A stretch of 64,000 nucleotides of DNA. Origin: Streptomyces sp. SCL15-4 (GTDB lineage Bacteria > Actinomycetota > Actinomycetes > Streptomycetales > Streptomycetaceae). The notes under the pieces were generated by a model, which saw only the letters and a program-made list of their open reading frames with translations, ran no database searches and was not told the DNA's origin. The translations under genes and the position numbers were made by a program. Positions 7,410 to 16,242 of this stretch are shown here, piece by piece. Within the stretch, counting starts at the first letter, position 1, and each line of letters begins with the position of its first letter. The stretch covers positions 2,976,001-3,040,000 of the forward strand of contig NZ_JAOBTQ010000001.1 in the NCBI RefSeq assembly GCF_033366695.1. The letters are read 5' to 3'.

Positions 7410-8672
7410 TCAGAGGGCGCCCCGGTTCTGGGTTCGGGTGGGCGGGCTCGTGGGCTCTTCGCGTGTGCGGGCCGGGCTTGGGGGCGGTTTCGAGGGGGTG
7501 CCCGCTGTGCGCATGCGGGCGTAGGAGTAGACGCAGGCCGCCAGGGCCAGGTCCGACAGGAGCATGTAGGCGATGGAGTACGAGGACTTGGCGCTGTAGA
7601 CGGCGCCCATGACCAGGGGCGGGACGAAGCCGCCCAGGCCGCCTGTCGCGCCGACGATGCCCGTGACGCTGCCCACCTGGGGCTGGGGGGTGACCCGGGA
7701 GACCAGGGCGAAGACCGAGCCGCTGGCCGTGCCGAGGCCCGCCGCCATCAGCAGGAGGCAGATCGTGGCGGTGGGGACCAGGACCGGGTCGAAGGACTGG
7801 ATGATCGCCAGGACCGCCACCAGGCCGAGCGCCCACGCGGTGACGACGGCCGGGTGGACGCGGTCGGCGAGCCAGCCGCCGAGGGGGCGGAAGACCACCG
7901 TGACGAGGGCGAAGCCGGCCGCTCGGGTGCCGGCGTCGGTGGGAGTGAGGCCGTACCAGGTGCGCAGGTAGGTGGGGAGGTAGACGCCGAACGCGACGAT
8001 GCCGCCGAAGCCGATCGCGTAGAGCGCCGACAGTTCCCAGGTGACGCGGAGACGGGCGGCCCGGCCGAGGCGCGCGGCGAGCGGCGTCGAGGGGATCTCG
8101 CGGTCGGGGCGGTCGTTGATCAGGAAGGCGGCCAGGACGGCGTACACCGCCAGCGCGATCGCCATCACCAGGAACGGCAGGTTCTCGCCCCGGTGGTACA
8201 TGCGCGGGGTGAGGAAGCCGGACAGCGCCACCCCGCCCATCCCCATGCCGAAGATGCCGAGGGCCGCGCCCCGGTGCGCGGGCGGGAACCAGGAGTTGAC
8301 CAGCGGCACGCCGATCGCGAACGTAGTGCCGCCGAGGCCCAGCACGAAGCCCACCAGGAGCAGGGCCGCGTACGACGACCGGGCCGGGATCAGGAGCAGC
8401 ACGGGGATGATCGTCAGCGCGCTGGTCAGCGGGAACATCAGGCGGGCGCCGTAGCGGTCGGTGAGCGCGCCGACCGGGACCCGGCCGAGTGAGCCGACCA
8501 GCACCGGGACCGCCACCAGGAGGGACTGGGCCGAGGCGCCCATGTGCAGCCGGTCGTCGAAGTCGCCGGCGAGCGGGGCGACGAGGTTCCAGGCCCAGAA
8601 GGTGAGGGTGAAGCCGACGGTGGCCATGACCAGGTTGCGCCAGGCCGCCGCGGAGGGTCTGTCACCGGTCAT
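7410..8672 (-). CDS. MFS transporter, NarK nitrate/nitrite type
   Basis: 420 residues with about twelve hydrophobic segments and the MFS signature between helices 2 and 3 (GSLGRVPVGALTDRYGAR). The NSWFPP segment after helix 4-5 and the G-rich helices (GFVLGLGGTTFAIG and GIVGATGGLGGFVPP) fit the nitrate/nitrite porter family. It probably exports nitrite or imports nitrate at the membrane, but substrate is inferred from family. The last 30 residues are a charged, Pro/Thr-rich tail. It is the first intact core gene right of the tRNA scar. No nitrate reductase gene is adjacent. Confidence 0.82.
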   Translation of the reverse strand: MTGDRPSAAAWRNLVMATVGFTLTFWAWNLVAPLAGDFDDRLHMGASAQSLLVAVPVLVGSLGRVPVGALTDRYGARLMFPLTSALTIIPVLLLIPARSSYAALLLVGFVLGLGGTTFAIGVPLVNSWFPPAHRGAALGIFGMGMGGVALSGFLTPRMYHRGENLPFLVMAIALAVYAVLAAFLINDRPDREIPSTPLAARLGRAARLRVTWELSALYAIGFGGIVAFGVYLPTYLRTWYGLTPTDAGTRAAGFALVTVVFRPLGGWLADRVHPAVVTAWALGLVAVLAIIQSFDPVLVPTATICLLLMAAGLGTASGSVFALVSRVTPQPQVGSVTGIVGATGGLGGFVPPLVMGAVYSAKSSYSIAYMLLSDLALAACVYSYARMRTAGTPSKPPPSPARTREEPTSPPTRTQNRGAL

Positions 8673-8788
8673 CGCTCACACTCCCAGGAGGTCGGCCGCC
8701 CAGACTGCCCCTCCCCTCGCGACGACTCCCATGGTCGGGGACCGGGTGGCGGTCCGCATCCCGGGCGTCCCGGCGGGCCCGCGCCGGC

Positions 8789-9184
8789 TCAGTCGCCCTC
8801 CGGCGGACTCCACGCGGCGACGAGGTCCAGCAGGCCGGGGAAGCGGGCGTTCAGGTCGGCCACCCGGACCCGGCTGCGGCGCTCCAGGCCGTACTGGCGC
8901 TGCCGGGTGACGCCCGCCTCGCGCAGGGCCCGGAAGTGGTGGGTCAGCGAGGACTTGGGCCGGTCCAGGCCGAACCAGCCGCAGGTGTGGTCGTACTCCT
9001 GCGACTCCAGGAGGAGTTTGCGGACGATCCGCAGTCTGAGCGGGTCGCTGAGCGCGCCCAGCACGGTTTCCAGCCTGATGTCGGCGACGGCCGGCTCGGG
9101 CAGCGGGTCCGGGAGGCCGGAGGGCTCCGGCGGCTCCTCGATGCCCACGGCCGTCTGGGTCGCTTCGGTCCTGTGCCCGGTCAC
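8789..9184 (-). CDS. ArsR-like winged-helix regulator
   Basis: 131 residues from GTG 9184 with GAGGGAG upstream; longer frames exist but cross the operator region and lack a ribosome site. The core runs from about residue 37: LGALSDPLRLRIVRKLLL, then DRPKSSLTHHFRALREAGV as the recognition helix-turn-helix, typical of ArsR-family repressors. A Cys-Gly-Trp lies between the two helices but there is no classic metal-binding CxC. It is divergent from an MFS pump gene, with palindromes containing GTAC between them, so it likely represses the pump and itself in response to a ligand. Confidence 0.85.
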   Translation of the reverse strand: MTGHRTEATQTAVGIEEPPEPSGLPDPLPEPAVADIRLETVLGALSDPLRLRIVRKLLLESQEYDHTCGWFGLDRPKSSLTHHFRALREAGVTRQRQYGLERRSRVRVADLNARFPGLLDLVAAWSPPEGD

Positions 9185-9209
9185 TGCGGCTCCCTCTCGC
9201 GGACTTTCT

Positions 9210-9262
9210 GTACGACTCAGATCGTACTGCATGCTAGGTTCGACTCCTCTCGTACAAGTACG
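9210..9262. promoter_or_regulatory. Operator cluster between ArsR-like regulator and MFS pump
   Basis: GTACGA-N6-TCGTAC at 9210-9227 is a perfect inverted repeat; CGTAC-AA-GTACG at 9251-9262 is another, and CGACTC/TTGACTCGTACTG repeats surround them. They fill the divergent promoter region and are the obvious binding sites for the ArsR-like protein. Binding itself is inferred. Confidence 0.65.
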
Positions 9263-9303
9263 GCTTGACTCGTACTGCGTTCTGACATCCAAGGGAGGAC
9301 TGT

Positions 9304-10542
9304 GTGATGACGACGGCGACGACCGGTGCGCGCGCCCGGGAAGCGGTGGACGGCGGCGAGGTGCCCGTCCGGTGGGTGTGGCTCGCCGCCTGGCCGGTGA
9401 CGGCGGTGTTCGTGCTGTCCAACGCGGCCACCCCGCTGTATGTGCTGTGGCAGCGCGAGCTGGGGTTCGGCCGGGGCACGCTGACGGTGGTCTTCGCCTG
9501 CTACATCGCCGGGCTGCTCGGGTCCCTGCTGGTTTCCGGGGTCGTCTCCGACCGGCTCGGGCGCAAGCCGGTGCTGCTGCCCGCGCTGGGGCTCGCCCTC
9601 GTCGCCTGCCTGGTCTTCGCGACGGCCGGCGGGGTGGGGGCGCTGATCGCGGCACGGTTGTGCACCGGGGTCGCGGTGGGGGCGGTGGTCTCGGCCGGGA
9701 TGGCCGCGGTGACGGATGTGGCGGGGCCCGGCCGGCGGCGGCTCGCGGCGCTGCTCGCCTCCTGCGCGATGGTGTTCGGGGCGGGCGTGGGACCGCTGCT
9801 GGCCGGCGTGCTGTCCGAGACGCTGCCCGGGCCCGCGGTCACCGTGTTCGCGGTGGAGGCGGTGCTGCTGGTGTCGGCCGTCGTGGTGGTCCTCCGCATG
9901 CCGGCACGGGGGCCGGTGCGCAGGGACGCCGGCGGCGGATGGTTCCGGGTGCCGGGAGTGCCCCGGGGGGCCGGGTGGCAGCTCGCCCTCGGGATCGCCG
10001 TGTTCGCGCCCGGCATCACCGCCACGTCCTTCGTGCTGTCGCTCGGGCCGTCGTTGCTGGCCGGACTGCTCGGCACGGGCAGCCGGGCCGTCTCCGGGGC
10101 GCTGGCGTTCGCGATGTTCCTGTGCGCCACGGGGGTGCAGTTCGCGGTGCGGCGGCTGGCGCGGCGTACGGTGCTGGCCGCGGGTGCCGGGGCGACCGCG
10201 CTCGGCATGGCCGCGCTCGTCTGCGCCGTGCACACCGGGTCGGTCGCGGCGCTGGCCGGGGCGGCGCTGCTGGCCGGGGCCGGACAGGGGATGGGGCAGC
10301 TCGGAGGGTTGTCGCTGCTGAACTCGGCGGTGCCCGGGGCGCGGCTGGCCGAGGCCAACGCGGCGTTCAATGTGGGAGGTTACCTTCCCGCCGGGCTGCT
10401 TCCGGTGAGCGCGGGATATCTGAGTGACGCGGTGGGGCTGACGGCGGGGGCGACGGTCTTCGGTACGGCGCTGGCGGGGCTGGCCGTGGCGGGCGGCGCG
10501 GTGGTGCTGCTCGGGCGGAGGCGCGTGACCGAGGCCGGCTGA
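9304..10542 (+). CDS. MFS transporter, drug-efflux type
   Basis: 412 residues counted from GTG 9304; ATG follows directly at 9307 and either could be used, both being served by AGGGAGGA at 9291-9298. About twelve membrane segments; the loop between helices 2 and 3 has GVVSDRLGRKPVLL, a canonical MFS motif A. Helix 4 and 5 contain GVAVGAVVSAGMAAVTD and GAGVGPLLAGVLSE, the latter resembling the motif C of drug/proton antiporters. Divergent from the ArsR-like regulator with shared operators, so expression is likely ligand-induced. The substrate cannot be told. Confidence 0.85.
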   Translation: MMTTATTGARAREAVDGGEVPVRWVWLAAWPVTAVFVLSNAATPLYVLWQRELGFGRGTLTVVFACYIAGLLGSLLVSGVVSDRLGRKPVLLPALGLALVACLVFATAGGVGALIAARLCTGVAVGAVVSAGMAAVTDVAGPGRRRLAALLASCAMVFGAGVGPLLAGVLSETLPGPAVTVFAVEAVLLVSAVVVVLRMPARGPVRRDAGGGWFRVPGVPRGAGWQLALGIAVFAPGITATSFVLSLGPSLLAGLLGTGSRAVSGALAFAMFLCATGVQFAVRRLARRTVLAAGAGATALGMAALVCAVHTGSVAALAGAALLAGAGQGMGQLGGLSLLNSAVPGARLAEANAAFNVGGYLPAGLLPVSAGYLSDAVGLTAGATVFGTALAGLAVAGGAVVLLGRRRVTEAG

Positions 10543-10570
10543 CCGGCCCGCCGTCCTCCCCCGGCGCCCC

Positions 10571-11611
10571 TCACGCCGTTCGCTTGCGGGACGCGGTCTT
10601 CTTCGCCGCGGTCTTCGTCGCCGTCTTCGCCGTCGTCTTCTTTCCCGCCGTGCTCTTCGCCGTCGACGTCTTCTTCGCCGTCCCCTCCCCCGCCTTGGAC
10701 GTCGACTTGCGGGCGGGAGCCGTCTTCTTCGCGGCCGGGGTCTTCTTCGCCGACGTGGACTTCCTGGTGCCCGTCTCCTTCGGCTCCGAAGCGCTCCGGC
10801 GGAGCTGCCTGACCTCGGCCTCCTCGTCCGGGGCGGCGCGGGACTCGCGGGCCGCCCGGACGCTGTTCTCCAGGGCGGCCATCAGGTCCAGCACCTTGCC
10901 GCCGGTGGCGGGCGCCGGGGTCTCGGGCGGGACCTCGCCGGTGGCCTTCGCGGCGATGACCTCCTCCAGCGCCTCCCGGTACTCGTCGTGCAGGTCCTCC
11001 AGGTCGACCTCGCCGAGCGTGTCCATCAGGGCGTCCGCGAGGTCCAGCTCCTTGTCGCGGATGGTGACGTGCTCGTCCGGCGCGACGCCCTCCGGGGCCC
11101 GGACCTCGTCCGGCCACAGCAGGCCGTGCATGGCGATGGCGTCGTCGACCACGCGCAGCATGCCGAGCCGCTCCCGGCCGCGCAGCGCGTACTTGGCGAT
11201 GGCGACCTTGTGGCTGCGCTTGAGTGCCTCGCGCAGCAGCGTGTACGGCTTGGCGGCCTGGGCCCCGCCGGCCGCGAGGTAGTACGCCGCGCCCATCTGG
11301 AGCGGGTCGATCCGGTCGGCCGGCACGAAGGCCACGATCTCGATGGTGCGGGCGGTGGGGATGGGCAGGTGGGAGAGGTCGTCGTCGGTGATCGGGATCA
11401 TCGTGCCGTCGGCGTCCTCGTACGCCTTGCCGATCTCGGCCTGGGCGACCTCGCGGTCCTCCAGCTCGCACACCTTGCGGTAGCGGATGCGGCCGTTGTC
11501 CTCGGTGTGGATCTGGCGGAAGGAGATGGCGTGGCTCTCCGTGGCGTTCACCAGCTTGATCGGGATGCTGACCAGGCCGAAGGAGATCGCGCCGTTCCAA
11601 ATCGATCGCAC
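10571..11611 (-). CDS. ku: Ku protein of bacterial NHEJ, with Lys-rich tail
   Basis: Start GTG 11611 gives MRSIWNGAISFGLVSIPIKL, the conserved Ku N-terminus; GGAAGG lies nine bases upstream, whereas the GTG at 11620 abuts that site. 346 residues: the Ku core (ring that threads DNA ends) occupies about 1-255. The remaining 65-70 residues are a tail of KK-T/S-A-K repeats (histone H1-like), much more basic than the core. Such extended tails in actinobacterial Ku enhance DNA binding. It is divergent, 53 bases apart, from a LigD-type polymerase gene; together they would hold and process double-strand ends. Confidence 0.95.
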   Translation of the reverse strand: MRSIWNGAISFGLVSIPIKLVNATESHAISFRQIHTEDNGRIRYRKVCELEDREVAQAEIGKAYEDADGTMIPITDDDLSHLPIPTARTIEIVAFVPADRIDPLQMGAAYYLAAGGAQAAKPYTLLREALKRSHKVAIAKYALRGRERLGMLRVVDDAIAMHGLLWPDEVRAPEGVAPDEHVTIRDKELDLADALMDTLGEVDLEDLHDEYREALEEVIAAKATGEVPPETPAPATGGKVLDLMAALENSVRAARESRAAPDEEAEVRQLRRSASEPKETGTRKSTSAKKTPAAKKTAPARKSTSKAGEGTAKKTSTAKSTAGKKTTAKTATKTAAKKTASRKRTA

Positions 11612-11664
11612 GTGCCGCACCCTTCCATCGCCGTTTTTTCCGGTTCGTCTGGGATTGTCATCCT

Positions 11665-12552
11665 ATGACGCCTATCACGGAGGTGGAGGGGCGCCGGGTC
11701 GCGCTCAGCAACCTGGAGAAGGTGCTCTATCCGGAGACCGGCTTCACCAAAGGTGAGCTGCTGCACTACTACGCGACCACCGCCGCCGCCCTGCTGCCCC
11801 ACCTGCGCGACCGGGCGGTGTCCTTCCTGCGCTATCCGGACGGTCCCGGAGGCCAGCTGTTCTTCACCAAGAACGTGCCGCCGGGTACGCCCGAGTGGGT
11901 CACCACCGCCGAGGTCCCCCGGTCCTCCGCGGACAGCCCGGCCCGGATGGTGGTCGTACAGGATCTGCCGAGCCTGGTGTGGGCGGCGAACCTGGTCACC
12001 GAGTTCCACACCCACCAGTGGCTGGTGCAGCGCCCCGAGGAGGCGGACCGGCTGGTCTTCGACCTGGACCCGGGGCCGCCCGCGCACATCGTGCACTGCT
12101 GCGAGGTCGCCTGGTGGCTGCGCGAGCGGCTCGCGGCGGACGGGATCGAGGCGTACCCGAAGACCGCCGGGTCCAAGGGGCTGCATCTGCTGGCGGCGGT
12201 GCGCGGCAGCTCGCCGGAGCGGACGTCGGAGTACGCGAAGGCGCTCGCGGTGGAGGCGGAGCGGGCACTGCCCCGGCTGGTGGTGCACCGGATGACGAAG
12301 AGCCTCCGGCCGGGGAAGGTGTTCGTCGACTGGAGCCAGAACGCGGCCCGCAAGACCACGGCCGCCCCCTACACCGTGCGCGCCCGCCCGGCCCCGCTGG
12401 TGTCCGCTCCGGTGACCTGGCAGGAGGTCGCCGACTGCCGCGCCCCCGCGCAGCTGGAGTTCCGGCCCGAGGACCTCGCCCCGCGCCTGACGGACCACGG
12501 CGACCTGATGGCACCCCTCCTGGACGCGAAGTCGGCCACCGTGCTGCCGTGA
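11665..12552 (+). CDS. Stand-alone LigD-type polymerase/primase domain protein
   Basis: 295 residues matching the polymerase domain of bacterial LigD (archaeo-eukaryotic primase fold): N-terminal LSNLEKVLYPETGFTKGEL, central RLVFDLDPG with the metal-binding D-x-D, and GSKGLHLLAAV followed by HRMTKSLRPGKVFVDWSQN. It fills gaps and adds nucleotides at double-strand breaks during Ku-dependent end joining. It has no ligase or 3'-phosphoesterase domain, so a separate ATP-dependent ligase elsewhere would be required. Divergent partner of ku, sharing a 53-base promoter region. Confidence 0.93.
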   Translation: MTPITEVEGRRVALSNLEKVLYPETGFTKGELLHYYATTAAALLPHLRDRAVSFLRYPDGPGGQLFFTKNVPPGTPEWVTTAEVPRSSADSPARMVVVQDLPSLVWAANLVTEFHTHQWLVQRPEEADRLVFDLDPGPPAHIVHCCEVAWWLRERLAADGIEAYPKTAGSKGLHLLAAVRGSSPERTSEYAKALAVEAERALPRLVVHRMTKSLRPGKVFVDWSQNAARKTTAAPYTVRARPAPLVSAPVTWQEVADCRAPAQLEFRPEDLAPRLTDHGDLMAPLLDAKSATVLP

Positions 12553-12703
12553 CCGGCGACCGCCCGCCGCCCTGACCTGACCGGCGACACCCCTCCGCAC
12601 CGCCCCGCCCGGCGACCGCCCACCACCCAGCCCCGCCCGGCGACCGCCCACCGCGATCCGCGACCGCCCGCCGCCCTACCGTGACCGGCGCCGTCCGCCG
12701 CGC

Positions 12704-13507
12704 TCAGACCCTTCGCCAGACGTTCCGGTCCCGGGCCATCCCGTGCAGTGCCTCCACGTCCGCCGGCTTGAGCACCCCGCCCAGCCGGGCCAGGTCCGCC
12801 AGCTCCGGGTCCCGCAGGACGCGCACTCCCCGCGGCGCCGTCGCCACGGTGACCTCGGCCGGGTCCACCAGTGCCAGCACCGGGCGGACCTCGGCGGTCA
12901 GCGCGTAGGAGGCGCGGTCGGCGGCGGAGCGCAGCGGGCGCAGCAGCGGCTCGGGCTCGCGGCGGCCCAGGGCGACCATCGGGTCGGCGATCCGGACCCG
13001 GGCCCGGCGGGCGTACACGGCGTGGACGGCGAACAGGCCGCCGGGGCCGATCACCAGGTGGTGGATGCGGTCGCCGCCGGGCAGCGGGACGGAGTGCAGG
13101 GTGTGCCAGCCGGCGCCCTCCAGCGCGTCCAGCGCCCGGCCGGCGGCCTGCTCGGCGGTCAGGGCGCGCCGCCGGGGGTCGGGGCGCAGGCGGTGCGCGG
13201 GGCCGGGACGGCGGTCCAGGGCGACGAGCAGGGCCTCGCCGGGGCGGTTGGGGGCCAGATCGTCGTCGGGGTGCAGGGTCAGCCGGGCGAGTTCGGCGGG
13301 GGTCGGCACGGGCGGCGGGCCCACGGTCACCGGGCCGGTGAGGAAGGGTTTCAGGGCCTCGAGCACGGCGTCCCGGCTGTCCTCGCCGAGGAGGTTGACC
13401 CGGCCGGTCTCACGGTCGTACCAGGCGACGCCGGCTCCGTCCTCGCGGCAGACGTACAGCCGCTCACCACCGTGCCGGAAGGCCGGCACCACGCGCAGTC
13501 CGCTCAT
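12704..13507 (-). CDS. NERD-domain protein
   Basis: 267 residues. The C-terminal half shows a NERD-like pattern: AGRALDALEGAGWHTLHSVP, then GDRIHHLVIGPGGLFAVHAV, with the later strand containing VRPVLALVDPAEVTV. NERD is a nuclease-related domain of the PD-(D/E)xK kind, of unproven activity in these proteins. The N-terminal half is specific to this group. No membrane segment. The 150 bases after its end contain several copies of CGGCGACCGCCC and no gene. Divergent from the phosphatase gene at 13607. Confidence 0.7.
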   Translation of the reverse strand: MSGLRVVPAFRHGGERLYVCREDGAGVAWYDRETGRVNLLGEDSRDAVLEALKPFLTGPVTVGPPPVPTPAELARLTLHPDDDLAPNRPGEALLVALDRRPGPAHRLRPDPRRRALTAEQAAGRALDALEGAGWHTLHSVPLPGGDRIHHLVIGPGGLFAVHAVYARRARVRIADPMVALGRREPEPLLRPLRSAADRASYALTAEVRPVLALVDPAEVTVATAPRGVRVLRDPELADLARLGGVLKPADVEALHGMARDRNVWRRV

Positions 13508-13606
13508 GCGCCATCACCCCTCGACCATGGGAACAGGCGGGGTGCTCCGGGGGCAAGACCGGTTACCGTGGAGGGCGGCCCTGTGCGGGGAGTTGGGGAG
13601 GCGCCG

Positions 13607-14113
13607 TTGCGGACCCGCGGAATACAGCCCGACGTGCCGGCTCCGCAGAGCCCGTGGAACGAGATCGTGCCCGGTCTGTGGATGGGCGGCCACGAGTTCC
13701 TGGACCGTTCCGGGCGGCTGGAGCCCGCCGTCGTACGAGACGAGTTCGACGTGGTGCAGACGCTGCTGCGGCTGCCGGGGCACGGGCCCGGTCCTGGTGT
13801 GGAGCACCGTGTGTGGCCGATCCCGGACGGGCCGCTGGACGGCACGCAGCTGGCCGGGGTGATCCGGCTGGCCCGTGCGGTGAACGAGGCGCTGGAGGCC
13901 GGCCGCCGGGTGCTGGTGCGCTGTTTCCACGGGTACAACCGCTCGGGGCTGGTCGTCGCGCACGCGTTGGTCCAACGGGGTGACACGGCCGACCAGGCGA
14001 TCCAGTTGATCCGGGCCCGGCGCTCGGCGTGGGCGCTGCACAACGAGCTGTTCGTGGAGTACCTGCGGACGGGGCTCGCGACCGTACGGCTGCTGGAGGA
14101 GCTGTCCGAGTAG
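13607..14113 (+). CDS. Dual-specificity-like protein phosphatase
   Basis: About 168 residues. The P-loop VRCFHGYNRSG carries the Cys-x5-Arg-Ser signature of tyrosine/dual-specificity phosphatases (C-F-H-G-Y-N-R-S), preceded by a WPIPDGPLDG segment in the usual WPD-loop position. The N-terminus SPWNEIVPGLWMGGHEF is typical. I chose TTG 13607 because GGGGAGG ends five bases before it; GTG 13583 (GGAGGG upstream) is a reasonable alternative and would add eight residues. No transmembrane or signal sequence, so cytoplasmic. Substrate unknown. Confidence 0.8.
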   Translation: MRTRGIQPDVPAPQSPWNEIVPGLWMGGHEFLDRSGRLEPAVVRDEFDVVQTLLRLPGHGPGPGVEHRVWPIPDGPLDGTQLAGVIRLARAVNEALEAGRRVLVRCFHGYNRSGLVVAHALVQRGDTADQAIQLIRARRSAWALHNELFVEYLRTGLATVRLLEELSE

Positions 14114-14177
14114 CGCCTTGCCTCCTCGCTCCCGGTACGCGAAGCAGTACAAAGCAGACTTCCGTCAGAATGTAGGG

Positions 14178-14909
14178 ATGCCAGCCCGTCGTTCCGCGCG
14201 TACCGCCCTCTCCCTGGCCGCCGCCGTCCTGCTGTCGGCGTCGGCGGCGGCCTGCGGGGACACCGGTGCGTTGCGCGGCGCCGGGCCCACCACGACCGCC
14301 GTCAGCCCCACCCGCCTGTGGCCGGACCTCAGGCCGGCGTCCAGCCCGGCCTACCCGTACGCCGTGGCGACGCGGGAGACCGTCAAGGGCGTCACGGTGC
14401 CCGCCGGCGGCGCCCGGAAGGTGGACCCGGTGGACGTGGTCGAGGCGGAGCTGGCGGCACATCCCGGCGACTACGGGTCCAAGGGGGCGTACCACGCGAC
14501 GGTGGACCGGGTGCGGCAGTGCCGGCCGGGCGGGCAGCGGGCCCGCTGTCCGCTGCTCAAGCCGTACTACCGGGACCTGACCGGGGACGGCCGGGCGGAC
14601 CTGACGCTCGGTTTCCGGCTGTACCCGACCAACCAGACGGCGGTGCGGGTCTACACCGTCGAGGGGCGCCGGCTGGTGCAGGTGCTGGCCGACAACGACG
14701 CGCTCACCGGCGTGGAGCTGGCCGGCCGGGCGCTGATCGAGCGCTCCCCCGCCGACACCTCCGGCTACGAGTACCGCACCACCTGGGTGTGGGACCCGGG
14801 CCAGCGCGCGATGGTGTTCTCCCGCGACGAGTACCTGCACGTCGGCGACGGACGGCACGGCAAGAAGAAGCCGTCCCCGTCGCCCTCCGCCTCCCCGGGT
14901 GCGCGATGA
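14178..14909 (+). CDS. Secreted lipoprotein, co-transcribed with a sensor kinase
   Basis: 243 residues from ATG 14178 (longer frame upstream lacks a ribosome site). The N-terminus has arginines, a hydrophobic core and a lipobox ending SAAAC with the acylated Cys at about residue 27, so the protein should be anchored outside the membrane. The mature part has a YYRDLTGDGRADLTL segment resembling an FG-GAP/EF-hand-like calcium loop, and the C-terminus ends in a Lys/Pro/Ser-rich tail. Its stop overlaps the ATG of the histidine kinase gene (ATGA), which suggests that it modulates the kinase, as CseA does for CseC; that analogy is inference. Confidence 0.8.
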   Translation: MPARRSARTALSLAAAVLLSASAAACGDTGALRGAGPTTTAVSPTRLWPDLRPASSPAYPYAVATRETVKGVTVPAGGARKVDPVDVVEAELAAHPGDYGSKGAYHATVDRVRQCRPGGQRARCPLLKPYYRDLTGDGRADLTLGFRLYPTNQTAVRVYTVEGRRLVQVLADNDALTGVELAGRALIERSPADTSGYEYRTTWVWDPGQRAMVFSRDEYLHVGDGRHGKKKPSPSPSASPGAR

Positions 14910-16150
14910 GGCTCGCGCTGCCGCACTGGTCCGGGACGCTCGCCGTCAAGGCCGCCGCGTTCATGACGGTGATGTGCTGCGCGCTGGCCGCGCTGCTCGG
15001 TGTGCTGGTGCACGTCTCGGTGACCGACCAGACCGTCGGCCAGGCCCGTGACCTGGCGCTGTCCCGGCTGGCGGACGCCACCGAGGCGTACGAGGCCGGG
15101 GACAGGCTGCTGCCGGGCGCCCGGGTGGACCCCGCGGAGCTGCCGCCGGCGCTGCGCCGGCTGGCGCTGGCCGGACAGCGCGGCACGATGGTCGCGGCGT
15201 ACCGGGGGCGCCCGGCCATGTGGGCGGCGGGGCCGGTGGCCGGGCACCGGGCGCTGGGTGTGGCGGTCGACTACTCGCAGCAGTCCCGCACCATCGCCGG
15301 TCTCGACCGGTCGATCGTGTGGTCGTCGGGACTGGCGATCGGGGCGACCGTGCTGGTCGGCGTGTTCGCGGTGACCCGGGTGACGCGGCGGCTGCACGGC
15401 ACCGCGCGGGTGGCGCGCAGGATCACCGCCGGCGACCTGGACGCCCGGGTGAACGACCCCCGTACGAAGGACCCGTCCCGGCCGCCGGACGAGGTCGCCG
15501 CGGTGGCCGCCGCGCTGGACTCGATGGCGGCCTCCTTGCAGGGCAAGCTGCTGAGCGAGCAGCGGTTCACCGCGGACGTGGCGCACGAGCTGCGCACCCC
15601 GCTGACCGGGCTGCACGCGGCGGCCGAGCTGCTGCCGCCGGGCCGGCCGACGGAGCTGGTCCGGGACCGGGTGGCGGCGCTGCGCACGCTGACGGAGGAC
15701 CTGCTGGAGATCTCCCGGCTGGACACCGGGCGGGAGCGGCTGGAGTCGGACACGGAGGCGCTGGGCGCGCTGGCCGAGCGGGTGGTACGGGCCTCGGGCA
15801 CCGACACCGAGGTGCGTGTCCTGCGGGACGTCCGGGTGGAGACCGACCGGCGGCGGCTGGAGCGGGTGCTGGGGAATCTGGTGGCCAACGCGCACCGGCA
15901 CGGAGCGCCTCCGGTGGTGCTGACCGTGGACGGGCCGGTGGTGACCGTGCGGGACCACGGGCCCGGGTATCCGGAGTACCTGGTGACGCACGGACCGCAG
16001 CGGTTCCGCACGGAGGGCGGGGCGACCGGGCACGGGCTGGGGCTGACCATCGCGGTGGGGCAGGCGGAGGTACTGGGTGCCGCGCTGGACTTCCGCAATG
16101 CGGTGGAGGGAGGCGCGGTCGCCGTGCTGAGGCTGCCCGGAGGCGGGTAG
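14906..16150 (+). CDS. Orphan membrane sensor histidine kinase
   Basis: 414 residues. Start ATG 14906 overlaps the lipoprotein stop. Two membrane helices (about 15-40 and 135-155) flank an extracellular loop of about 95 residues, followed by HAMP, then the H-box DVAHELRTPLTGL, N-box LGNLVANAHRHG, and G-boxes DHGPGY and GHGLGL. All phosphotransfer residues are there, so it should be active. No response regulator is next to it: the downstream gene, 92 bases on, is FtsW/RodA. Proximity to FtsW and a PBP hints at envelope sensing but proves nothing. Confidence 0.9.
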   Translation: MRLALPHWSGTLAVKAAAFMTVMCCALAALLGVLVHVSVTDQTVGQARDLALSRLADATEAYEAGDRLLPGARVDPAELPPALRRLALAGQRGTMVAAYRGRPAMWAAGPVAGHRALGVAVDYSQQSRTIAGLDRSIVWSSGLAIGATVLVGVFAVTRVTRRLHGTARVARRITAGDLDARVNDPRTKDPSRPPDEVAAVAAALDSMAASLQGKLLSEQRFTADVAHELRTPLTGLHAAAELLPPGRPTELVRDRVAALRTLTEDLLEISRLDTGRERLESDTEALGALAERVVRASGTDTEVRVLRDVRVETDRRRLERVLGNLVANAHRHGAPPVVLTVDGPVVTVRDHGPGYPEYLVTHGPQRFRTEGGATGHGLGLTIAVGQAEVLGAALDFRNAVEGGAVAVLRLPGGG

Positions 16151-16242
16151 CGGGCGGGATTTCCGTGAGCCGGTGGCCCTGCTGGGCGCGCCCGGCCGCC
16201 GAACAACGGACACAAGACGCACCATTTCGGTAAGTTCCGGGC

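Noticed and set aside
7219..7836. Long minus-strand frame containing CPRQDSNLRTRLRRPL across the tRNA fragment
   Set aside because: This peptide is the known artefact obtained by translating the reverse strand of a tRNA; the rest is the antisense of NarK-like gene.
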